Shown here in pieces: positions 21,785 to 30,000 of a DNA stretch of 41,229 bases. Source of the stretch: a virus; the IMG/VR virus record IMGVR_UViG_3300025910_000017, positions 1-41,229 of that record; one strand, written 5' to 3'. Every line of letters begins with the position of its first letter. The first letter of the stretch is position 1. A model generated the notes under the pieces. That model was not told the origin of the DNA. It did not search any database and was given only the letters and a program-made list of their open reading frames with translations. The position numbers were made by a program, and so were the translations under genes.

Positions 21785-22233
21785 TGGAAGAAAATAACAA
21801 TCAGCCTCAAACTCTTCCAGTAATACAGGAAGAAAACAAGAAGACAGCAACTAATAATCCTACTGGTATTGGTGGGTTTAAAGATCACCCAGAGTTAATA
21901 AATAAGAATGGTAGACCCCCAAAGGGTTGGGCATGGTCTGAACTCTTAGAGGATATTGGGGATGAGGTTGAGCCAAAATCAGGTAAGCAATTTAAAGAGC
22001 TTGTTGGTAGAAGACTTTGGCTTGAATGTGTTAATGGGAATATCATGGCAGTAAAAGAATTGTTTAATAGAATGGAGGGATTACCAAGACTTAAATTAGA
22101 GGTTGATGGAAAGATTGATATGAAGATACCTCAATTAGTTGAAGCCCTAGATAAAATCATAGCGGCTAAAGAATCAGATGCAAATGATAATGTCACACCA
22201 GGAGAAGTTACAGGAGATCAAAAGGACAGTTAG
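21784..22233 (+). CDS. Terminase small subunit-like protein
   Basis: 149 residues from ATG 21784 (TAATG overlap with the methyltransferase stop; AAAGGAG 9 nt upstream). GGFKDHPELINKNGRPPKGWAW is the recurring N-terminal motif of small DNA-binding proteins just ahead of large terminase genes (a DUF5681-like stretch), followed by a helical segment (FKELVGRRLWLECVNGNIMAV) and an acidic tail. It probably recognises phage DNA for packaging. It overlaps the large terminase by about 56 nt. Confidence 0.6.
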   Translation: MEENNNQPQTLPVIQEENKKTATNNPTGIGGFKDHPELINKNGRPPKGWAWSELLEDIGDEVEPKSGKQFKELVGRRLWLECVNGNIMAVKELFNRMEGLPRLKLEVDGKIDMKIPQLVEALDKIIAAKESDANDNVTPGEVTGDQKDS

Positions 22234-23488
22234 AACTATCTTCAAAAATTCTAAGGGATTACCTTATGAGTTAACAGATGGTCAAGCTGAGATATTTCTT
22301 TCGGTTATTGATCCTCAATGGAAATGGCTATGGATTTCAGCCCCTACTCGTTATGGGAAAACTGATATTCTTGCTATGGCTATTCTTTATTTGGCTTCAT
22401 ATAAAAAGTTAAAGATTCCTATCGTTGGAGGTAGTGAGGATAAAGCTAAGAAGATAATGGAGTATGTTGTCGCTCACTTGGCAGATGATTCTAGTTTATA
22501 CCGAGGGCTTATAAATATTGAGGATGCACATGATGTTGATAAATTAAAGGTTACTGTTAGTAAGGATGCTTTGAGATGGAAAGATGGTGGTTGGATTTAT
22601 ATAACTTCAGTTGATTCAAGAGGTGTTAAGTCTGAGGGAGAGAAAGTTGTCGGTGAGGGAGGAGATGTTGTTTTACTTGAAGAGGCTGGACTTATTAGAA
22701 AGAAAGAACAATTTTCAAAGATTGTGCGTATGCCTGAGGAGGATAGAGGTTGGGGAAAACTTATCATGTCAGGTAACTGTGTAGAGAACTCTGTATTTGA
22801 TGATGCTTTCAAGGACCCACTTTATCACAAAGTTAGAGTTGATCTTGAACAGGCAATTGAGGAGAAAAGATTTACTAGGGAGTACTTGGAGGAAAAGAAA
22901 ACTCAGACTACAGCTAAGGATTGGAAGCGTTATTACTTAGTTGAGTTTCCTCTTGCAAATGAGTTTAGTATATTCAAACCAAAGAAGTATGACATATTAC
23001 CTAATGACCTTAAGTATTATGGTGCTGTTGATTTAGCATTGGGAGAGGCGAAGAAAGGGAGCTTGGTTGGTATTGTTAATCTGGGTATTGATGGTAAAGG
23101 TCAGGTTTATGAGGTTGATAGCTTAGGTGTACAGATTCAACCCGATGAGACTATGCGTACAATTTTTAACTTCCCTTATAAGTATCAGCGTTTTGGTGTT
23201 GAGAAAGTACAGTTTCAGGCTTACTTCTTAAAGGTAATTGAGGAGCGAAGTAAAGCGGAGGGTAAATATATTCCATTTCAGGGTGTTACTCAGACTAAAA
23301 AGAAAGAAGAGCGTATTGAAAGTATGGAACCATTTATAAATACTGGTCAGATTTTATTTAAAGGAGATAATGAATTGTGGCAAGAAATGCAGGACTATCC
23401 AAATAGTGAGAATCTTGATGTGCTTGATGCTTTAGAGATGGCTTGGAGAACAATGGGAATAGGCAATTTTGAATTTACAGTGATATAA
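22178..23488 (+). CDS. terL: Terminase large subunit
   Basis: 436 residues. The ATPase part has Walker A SAPTRYGKTD (residues 54-63) and Walker B GDVVLLEEAG (162-171) with the catalytic Glu pair. The RNase H-like nuclease part begins near 280 with YGAVDLALGEAKKGS (Asp285) and ends with LDVLDALEMAW, which carries the C-terminal Asp residues. It packages DNA into proheads. In-frame ATGs at 22178, 22184 and 22190 are all possible starts; none has a good ribosome site and translation is probably coupled to the small subunit. Confidence 0.9.
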   Translation: MQMIMSHQEKLQEIKRTVRTIFKNSKGLPYELTDGQAEIFLSVIDPQWKWLWISAPTRYGKTDILAMAILYLASYKKLKIPIVGGSEDKAKKIMEYVVAHLADDSSLYRGLINIEDAHDVDKLKVTVSKDALRWKDGGWIYITSVDSRGVKSEGEKVVGEGGDVVLLEEAGLIRKKEQFSKIVRMPEEDRGWGKLIMSGNCVENSVFDDAFKDPLYHKVRVDLEQAIEEKRFTREYLEEKKTQTTAKDWKRYYLVEFPLANEFSIFKPKKYDILPNDLKYYGAVDLALGEAKKGSLVGIVNLGIDGKGQVYEVDSLGVQIQPDETMRTIFNFPYKYQRFGVEKVQFQAYFLKVIEERSKAEGKYIPFQGVTQTKKKEERIESMEPFINTGQILFKGDNELWQEMQDYPNSENLDVLDALEMAWRTMGIGNFEFTVI

Positions 23489-23489
23489 T
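23481..23489 (+). promoter_or_regulatory. Extended -10 promoter, leaderless
   Basis: TGA-TATAAT at 23481-23489, 7 nt before the portal ATG at 23497; it overlaps the last codons of the terminase gene. No -35 is needed for an extended -10. Confidence 0.75.
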
Positions 23490-23496
23490 AAAATCA

Positions 23497-24705
23497 ATGA
23501 ACATCTTGCAAAGAGTCGGAAAAACAATAGGTAAATTCTTCTTAGGCACGAGTATTCCTGGGTCGTGGAGTTGGTCGCTTCCAGGTCAATGGAATAAGAA
23601 AGGAATGCTAGAACAATATACTAGATATGTTTATGCAGTTGTTTCTGCAATAGCTTCTGAAGCAGCAAAAATTGATTTGGAGATGTACAAAAACGATAAG
23701 GTGGTTGAAAACCATCCTTTCCTTACTCTTATTAAGAAGCCAAATCCAGACACTTCACAGTTCCAATTCTTAGAGATGCACTTCACATTCATGTTATTAG
23801 CAGGAGAGAGCTATTGGTATCTTGCTCGTGGAGTTAATAGCTTAAAGACTAAAGAGCTTTATTTACTTAGACCAGATTTAATGCAAGTTGTTGTTGATAA
23901 GACTGATCCTAGAGGAATGGTTGCAGGTTATGTTATGAGTAAACCTGATGGAACAAAAGAGACCTTTGATAAAAAAGAGATTCTTCATTTTAAGATGCCT
24001 AATCCCCTTGATCCTTATTATGGTTTGGGTACTATTCAGGCTGCTAAGACTTATATTCAAACCGAGGAATATGCTTCTACTTGGACAAAGAACTCTATAT
24101 TTAATTCAGGTAGACCAAGCGGAATCCTTAATATTAAAGGTACGATTGATAAGGACGAGTTTGAACAATTAAAGAAACAGTTTAAAGAAACATACTCAGG
24201 AACCGAGAATGCTGGTAAGACTTTAATGCTTAAAGGTGCTGATGGAATTGATTATACAAAGATGGGTATGGAGTTGGGTGAGGTTGCACTTAAAGAGTTA
24301 AAGGACATGACTCGTGACGACATCATGGTAATGTTTAGAGTAAGCAAAACTATTCTTGGAATAACTGATGATGTTAATAGAGCAAGTGCAATGGAGGCTA
24401 GAGCAGTCTTTACTCGTAATGTTGTTACCCCAGCTGTAGATAGAATGCTTGATCATATAAATGCTTTCTTGATTCCAGATTGGGGAGATGGATTCTTATT
24501 AACTTATGAAGATCCAACAATGCAAACTGATGCAGACAGGTTGGCTGAGTGGACAGCAGGACATAATAAGTGGCTTACTACAAATGATATTCGTGCTGAG
24601 CGTGAGCTTGATCCTATTCCAGGTGGAGATGTTATCAGAGAACCAATTACACTTGTACCTACTTCAGGTGGTAAAGCTGTTAAAAGGCTAAAAAAAAAAG
24701 TTTAA
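23497..24705 (+). CDS. Portal protein (HK97 family)
   Basis: 402 residues. YVYAVVSAIASEAAKIDLEMY, HPFLTLIKKPNPDTSQFQF, LAGESYWYLAR, ILHFKMPNP.DPYYGLG and a conserved VSKTILGITDDVNRASA (residues about 283-300) are standard HK97-type portal landmarks. The portal forms the dodecameric gate for DNA. The gene has its own leaderless promoter. Its last codons are CTA AAA AAA AAA GTT TAA inside an A10 tract (24690-24699): a -1 slip there would read through into the MuF frame, giving a portal-MuF fusion (see the site below). Confidence 0.9.
   Translation: MNILQRVGKTIGKFFLGTSIPGSWSWSLPGQWNKKGMLEQYTRYVYAVVSAIASEAAKIDLEMYKNDKVVENHPFLTLIKKPNPDTSQFQFLEMHFTFMLLAGESYWYLARGVNSLKTKELYLLRPDLMQVVVDKTDPRGMVAGYVMSKPDGTKETFDKKEILHFKMPNPLDPYYGLGTIQAAKTYIQTEEYASTWTKNSIFNSGRPSGILNIKGTIDKDEFEQLKKQFKETYSGTENAGKTLMLKGADGIDYTKMGMELGEVALKELKDMTRDDIMVMFRVSKTILGITDDVNRASAMEARAVFTRNVVTPAVDRMLDHINAFLIPDWGDGFLLTYEDPTMQTDADRLAEWTAGHNKWLTTNDIRAERELDPIPGGDVIREPITLVPTSGGKAVKRLKKKV
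24690..24699 (+). promoter_or_regulatory. A10 slippery tract, candidate -1 frameshift portal-to-MuF
   Basis: Ten consecutive A; in the portal frame they read A-AAA-AAA-AAA, an ideal slippery heptamer. The -1 frame is open from 24684 to the MuF stop at 25466 with no stop codon. Residues encoded between 24699 and the MuF ATG (SLNTTRELQKVIYIESLF) look like genuine MuF N-terminal helix, not random translation. Either frameshifting or polymerase slippage could fuse the two genes, or the homopolymer is miscounted. Confidence 0.55.
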
Positions 24706-24770
24706 ATACAACTAGGGAACTTCAAAAGGTAATCTATATTGAATCATTATTTAGTATTCAGGATAGGTGG

Positions 24771-25466
24771 ATGGAGATTTATGACAACTTCATGGATAAA
24801 GAGTTTGCGATTCAGTTAAAAGAAATCTTAGCTAATAATAAAAAGGGTGCATTTACTGAATGGTTATTTGATCTTGATGCTTCACAGGCCAGAATTGTAG
24901 GTAAGTTATTCCCATTAGGTATTGAGCTAATGAAAGCAGCAGCAAAGGTTGCATTTGAAATGTCAGGGGATACTGAGACTGAGTTAGAAGTTATTAACAG
25001 AATTACTGATTATATTAAAGATAGAACTGATAGACTTGCAACTACTACAAATGATGAAAGTATAAAGGCTATTGAAGCAGCAATCTCTGAGGGTACTTCT
25101 CAAGGTGAGTCTGTAAATAAACTTAGGGATCGTATTAAGGATGTTTATGCTTATGCTACCGATGTTAGAGCTGAGCGTATTGCCAGAACTGAGAGTTTGG
25201 CTGTAAGCAATGAGGGAGCTTTAGCAGCATACCGACAATCACCCCTTGTTACTGGAAAAGAATGGAGTGCAGTTGGAGATGCTTGTGAGTTCTGTTTAGA
25301 ATTGGATGGTAAAGTGGTTGAGATCAATGACAACTTTGCTAACTTAGGCACAGACTTTGAGGGTAGTGATGGTGGGAAGTTACCGATTGCTTACGAAGAT
25401 ATTGAGCATCCACCAATTCATCCTAATTGTAGATGTGTACTTTTACCTGTTGTCCTAGAAAATTAG
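24771..25466 (+). CDS. MuF-like head morphogenesis protein
   Basis: 231 residues from the first ATG in frame; the frame is open upstream to 24684 within the portal's end, so the true product may be longer or a fusion. The helical N-terminal part ends in RAERIARTESLAVSNEGALAAY (the MuF motif RxxxIARTE), followed by a zinc-binding element: Cys172 and Cys175 in DACEFCLELDG, then His213, His217, Cys220 and Cys222 in EHPPIHPNCRC. MuF proteins sit inside the capsid near the portal and are needed for head assembly. There is no toxin domain at the C-terminus. Confidence 0.85.
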   Translation: MEIYDNFMDKEFAIQLKEILANNKKGAFTEWLFDLDASQARIVGKLFPLGIELMKAAAKVAFEMSGDTETELEVINRITDYIKDRTDRLATTTNDESIKAIEAAISEGTSQGESVNKLRDRIKDVYAYATDVRAERIARTESLAVSNEGALAAYRQSPLVTGKEWSAVGDACEFCLELDGKVVEINDNFANLGTDFEGSDGGKLPIAYEDIEHPPIHPNCRCVLLPVVLEN

Positions 25467-25475
25467 TGATATAAT
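25467..25475 (+). promoter_or_regulatory. Extended -10 promoter, leaderless
   Basis: TGA-TATAAT at 25467-25475, 6 nt before the ATG at 25482; the TGA overlaps the region of the MuF stop. Confidence 0.75.
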
Positions 25476-25481
25476 AATTTT

Positions 25482-25847
25482 ATGGCAAGACCAAGAGGCG
25501 AGATCAACAAAAGAGATAATAGCAATTTTGAGATTACTATTGTTGATGAAGATGGAAATGCAATCAATTTAACTGATGGTACAGTTTTCTTCACTGTTAA
25601 AAAGAAACCTACTGATACTGATGAGGAAGCAATAATTAAAAAAGATATAACAGCATTTGATGATCCTACAAGTGGAGTTTGTCTTTTGAATTTAACCCCT
25701 GAAGATACTAATATCTCTCCTGGAGTTTACTGGTTTGATATTCAATTTAAGGATGCAACTGATGGGATTACTTCAAGTAGTGCTGGTAAATTTCTTGTAA
25801 GACAAGACATCACAATTAGAACGACCCTTGACAACGAATTGTCCTAA
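25482..25847 (+). CDS. Virion protein with BppU-N-like beta domain
   Basis: 121 residues. FEITIVDEDGNAINLTDGTVFFTVKKKPTDTDEEAIIKKD and SGVCLLNLTPEDTNISPGVYWFDIQF are the pattern of the N-terminal beta-sandwich of baseplate upper protein (BppU/DUF2479) and related adaptors. As a single small domain it could be an adaptor that attaches fibres. It opens the appendage block located between MuF and the capsid gene. It has its own leaderless promoter. Confidence 0.5.
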   Translation: MARPRGEINKRDNSNFEITIVDEDGNAINLTDGTVFFTVKKKPTDTDEEAIIKKDITAFDDPTSGVCLLNLTPEDTNISPGVYWFDIQFKDATDGITSSSAGKFLVRQDITIRTTLDNELS

Positions 25848-25856
25848 GACTATTAT
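25828..25856 (+). promoter_or_regulatory. Consensus promoter, leaderless
   Basis: TTGACA at 25828-25833, 17 nt, TATTAT at 25851-25856, then 6 nt to the ATG at 25863. It lies at the very end of the preceding gene. Confidence 0.8.
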
Positions 25857-25862
25857 ATTTGT

Positions 25863-26366
25863 ATGGCAGCCACAGTTGAAATTGATGAAGCAAATGGAGC
25901 AGGTGAGACCCTCACACATAGCATATCTGACACAGATATGGGTAATTCTGATTCTGCAACAGTTGATCCAGTAGCATTTCCAATAACCCCAGGTAACAAT
26001 ACTTATGAGAAATTTCAAAAAGTTCATGTTACTGCAATGGGAGGTTCCTCAAAGATTGATAACTTACAGGTTTGGAGAACTGGTGCTCTAGGTGGAGCAG
26101 CTACTCATTTAACAAATGCCAGAACATCCTCATATGGTGGTGCATTATCTTACGCAACTCCTGATACTACAGAAGCAGCATCCTCAACTCAAACAATGCC
26201 TACATCAGACCCAGCAGCAGCCAATCTTGGAATTGCTGGATCACTTACTGGTTCATTAACTGCTACTGGAAGTTCTGACTATTTGAATCATATAATTAAA
26301 ACTAACGCAGCTGATACAGCAGGAAGCACATCAACAATGAATTATCAGTACGACGAAACAGCTTAA
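25863..26366 (+). CDS. Virion structural protein, 167 aa
   Basis: Ala/Thr/Ser/Gly-rich protein without Cys or membrane segments. Residues about 44-78 (NTYEKFQKVHVTAMGGSSKIDNLQVW) look like a conserved beta core and the rest is low-complexity beta sequence (TDTTEAASSTQTMP). This composition and the flanking genes suggest a minor capsid or fibre-base protein. No family is recognised. Confidence 0.5.
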   Translation: MAATVEIDEANGAGETLTHSISDTDMGNSDSATVDPVAFPITPGNNTYEKFQKVHVTAMGGSSKIDNLQVWRTGALGGAATHLTNARTSSYGGALSYATPDTTEAASSTQTMPTSDPAAANLGIAGSLTGSLTATGSSDYLNHIIKTNAADTAGSTSTMNYQYDETA

Positions 26367-26370
26367 TACT

Positions 26371-26562
26371 ATGGAAGAAACTAAAAAACATATTTGTGGA
26401 CAATGCGGAGAGGGATTTGATACTGAAGATCAGTACCTAGATCATAAGTGTGCAAAAACTGAATACACTCCTCGTGATCCAGAACACCAAGGTGAATCTT
26501 TTAAAGCTATTAGCGAAGCAGCCTTAGCTAGAGGTGAAGCCAAAAAGAAAGCTAAAGAATAA
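26371..26562 (+). CDS. C2H2-like zinc-finger protein, 63 aa
   Basis: HICGQCGEGFDTEDQYLDHKC (residues 7-27) gives Cys9, Cys12, His25 and Cys27, a C2HC finger of the classical zinc-finger spacing, followed by a charged helical tail (ALARGEAKKKAKE). It has no clear ribosome site. Single C2H2-like fingers near phage structural genes are recurrent but unassigned. DNA or RNA binding is likely; the target is unknown. Confidence 0.6.
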   Translation: MEETKKHICGQCGEGFDTEDQYLDHKCAKTEYTPRDPEHQGESFKAISEAALARGEAKKKAKE

Positions 26563-26584
26563 ACCCCTTACTTAGGGCAATACA

Positions 26585-26995
26585 ATGCAAAACTACACAT
26601 TCATCAGAGACGGAAAACCAGAAAGAGTAATACCAGAATTGTGGCGTTGGGAAGCTACTTATATTGATGGTACAGTCTTAAAACAATTTGGTGATGATGG
26701 TATTTTCCATCAGTTTGGTGAAATTGACCAAGAGAAATTAACAGTCTTCAAAATGGTTAGTCCAGATTTTCCTCAAGTTTACAGTATTGCTATCAATCCA
26801 GGAGAAATGAAAGTAATTCATTATTACAAGAATCTTATATTAGGTGCAGGTTCTCCAAGTGAAGCAAGAGTAAAGATATATGTCTTTGGATTTGAGCAGA
26901 AAGTATTTGGTCATGTTGCTAAAAGCCTATTCGTTATTACTCCTAGTAACGAACTCGTTTGTACAAACGATATAAATAAGTTACAATTTACTTAA
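26585..26995 (+). CDS. Hypothetical virion-module protein, 136 aa
   Basis: The start is ATG 26585, with AGGG about 8 nt upstream. The beta-rich sequence (WRWEATYIDGTVLKQFG, GIFHQFGEIDQEKLTVFKMV, YVFGFEQKVFGHVAKSLFVI) has no membrane segment. The pattern of a small enzyme-like or structural adaptor cannot be refined. It is followed by a terminator, so it ends a short transcript unit. Confidence 0.5.
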   Translation: MQNYTFIRDGKPERVIPELWRWEATYIDGTVLKQFGDDGIFHQFGEIDQEKLTVFKMVSPDFPQVYSIAINPGEMKVIHYYKNLILGAGSPSEARVKIYVFGFEQKVFGHVAKSLFVITPSNELVCTNDINKLQFT

Positions 26996-27000
26996 GTTTA

Positions 27001-27072
27001 GCTGGATGCAACCAGTAGTAAGTCTTAATACAATAAGCGAATGATTTAACCAGCTTAACGGCTGGTTTTTTT
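27001..27072 (+). terminator. Intrinsic terminator with alternative pairing
   Basis: AACCAGC (27048-27054), 6-nt loop, GCTGGTT (27061-27067) and seven T (27066-27072) form a good plus-strand intrinsic terminator. GCTGG at 27001-27005 can pair with CCAG at 27011-27014 nearby or with CCAGC at 27050-27054, the latter blocking the terminator stem. This would permit attenuation of the fibre gene that follows. The terminator is clear; the switch is inference. Confidence 0.65.
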
Positions 27073-27083
27073 ATTTAAACAAT

Positions 27084-30000
27084 ATGGCTACACTATATGC
27101 AAAGGCAGCAGGAGGTAACTGGTCAGCAGCAGGAACTTGGTCAACAACAGGTTCAGGTGGTGGCGATTCTTCTGGTCCACCAACAGCAGCAGATGATGTA
27201 GTCTTTCAAGTTGGCTCAGGAGCTGTAACAGTTGATGCAGGGGCAGTTTGTCGTAGCATTGATACTAATGCCTACACTAATACTCTAACCCATTCCTCAG
27301 GAGTAACTCTTACTATTGGTGATGGTACGGCAGGAGCAGGTAATATAGCTTTTAGATTTGGGTCTGGAATGACCTACACTAAAGGAAGTACCACGACTTC
27401 TGCAATTGCTTTTGTTTCAACTTCAGCTACGCAGCAAACAATAACTACTAATGGAAAGATTTTAGGAAATGTTACTTTTAATGGATCGGGAAGTTCTTAC
27501 TTATTCTCTGATAACTTTAGTGCCAATGGTTCCACTTCAACCACTCTTACTCTTACTACTGGAACTTTAAATATGAATGGTAAGACTGTTGCTTTGGGAC
27601 GATTGTCTTCTACTGGAACAGGAACAAGAACTCTTACCTTGGGAGCAGCGACCATAACAACTAATTCTGTATGGGACTTTACTGATCCGACAAACTTAAC
27701 TTTTAATGCAAATACTTCATCAATAACTCAATCAGGAGGTAACTTCTTTGGAGGAGGTAAAACTTTTAATACTGTTGCTTTTACTCTTTCAACGTCAATT
27801 ATTATTACAGGAGCAAATACTTACGCTACGCTTACAATAACAGGTGTGGGACAAGTTAGAGTTAGGGCTAATCAAGTGGTATCAGGAACCTTAACTATTA
27901 CAGGAAACGATGCAGCTGTAAGTAGAATCTGGGTTTTGACTGGACAATTTTATGACTCTACTAATTTTGCGACACAATACACAATTACAGCAGCTGCTAA
28001 GTCATTAACAAATGTAGACTTTACTTCAATAATTGCAGCAGGAGCAGCCTCACCATTTACTGGTACGAGCTTAGGTAATGGAGGTAACTGTTCCAATATT
28101 ACTTTCACAACACCTGTTACTAGATATTGGGTGGGTAATGGAGGTAACTGGTCAAGTACTACTCATTGGTCAACATCAACTGGTGGAGGTTCTGGAGCAA
28201 GTGTTCCACTTTTACATGACACAGTTGTTTTTGATGGAAGCTCAATAAGCTCTGGAAGTCAAACAATCACAATGGATGTTCCTAGAGTTCCAAGTCTGGA
28301 TTTTACAAACATTACAAATACTCCAACACTTAGTGATAGTGGTACCAATAGAGAGATATTTGGATCATTAAAGTTGATTACAGGTATGAATGTAAGTCTT
28401 ACTGGATGGTTTAACTTTATATCTTTTACCCCAATTACTTTGACTAGTGCAGGTAAAACAATTACAGAAATAGATGTCTATACACCATCTACAACTTTAA
28501 CTTTGCAAGATAATTTACTTGCTGAATATCTTTATCTTGAGTTTGGGACCTTTGATGCTAATGGTAATAATGTAACCCTTAAAAGAGATTTTTATGGAGA
28601 TGGTTATGATGGTATCTCTTCTCTTAAAATGGGATCAGGTATCTGGGTAATAGGTGGTTATGGAAATACTTGTACTTGGATTACAACAGGAACAGGAATT
28701 ATAAATGCTCAGACTTCAACTATAAGGGTTCAAAATAGTAATGTCAGTGTATATTTTTATGATTTCTCAAATAGTACTTATTACAATCTTGAAATTTTAC
28801 CTGCACACAATGGTGGTTATATGGAGATTGATAATTCGGGAACTACTACTTTCAATAGTATAACCTTTGGAGCAAGTGCATATGTCTTTATTTATGGGAA
28901 TACATCAATAGTTGCAACTACTTATGTATGTAGTGGATCTTCTGGAAATCATGTTAGGTTGGAGGGGTCTTCTATTGCGGGGATTAGCTTCTCAAAATCT
29001 AGTGGTACTGTAACTTTTGATTATGTGATTATGAAGTATATCCAGGCAACTGGTGGAGCGATATTTAATGCAGGTGAAAATAGTGGAGATGGTGGAGGGA
29101 ATACTGGATGGAACTTTGCAAGTTCAACAGCAACAACAACTAAGAGGCAGTTATTGGTTGCTGGTTCTTCAGCAGCAACAAGTAGCTCAGGATTATCAAA
29201 TACATTAAATGGTGGTCAAGAGGGAGGATCAGCTGGCTGGATTAACTCTCTTACTGGTAGAACTTTTATTGTTCCTGTAGAGGGAATATTAAAGCAGACA
29301 AAGTTATTTTTAGGTGCTGCTCCAAGTGGAGGTACATTTAATTGGAGGGTACAGGTTTATGATAAGGATGGTAACTTTGTTTGGTCTCAATCTACTGGAG
29401 CAAGCAGTGATCAGTTCCCAGTTCTTAGTTTAAATATTCCTGTATCTCCTGGTTATAGATGCAGAATCCAATACATAATTGGTGGAAGCCCTACAGCTGT
29501 AACTGCGACTTGGGTAACTGAGTTCTTGATGTATTCAAAGAGATTCGTTTTGGGGGATGGATCATTTACTTTATGGGGTAATGACAATACAAGGCGTTAT
29601 CACTCCCCTGCTTCAGGAGGTTGGTTTGAGGGTGTAACAACAGCACAACATATTCCTGTTCCTATTGCTTGTACATTAAGAGAGTTGTTTGTGAACTTAA
29701 GTACTTCTCCAGGAGCTGGAAAGTCTTACATATTAAGTATTTATAAAAATGGTTCTGAAGAGGCTTCTACTATATTAACTGTAAGTGATAGTGCTTTTTA
29801 TGGAAGTCTTACTGGTTTGAATGTGGCTTTTGCTGCTGGAGATACAGTAATGATGTCATTCATTTCTTCTGGAACACCAGCCAGTAATCCATCGGGAGAT
29901 TGGTCGCTTTCTTTTGAGCCTACTGGTACTGATGGGGAATCTTTTGTTGGAACTGTAGCAACGAGTAACTTGAATACTGGTGCAACAGCTTATGCTCCTA

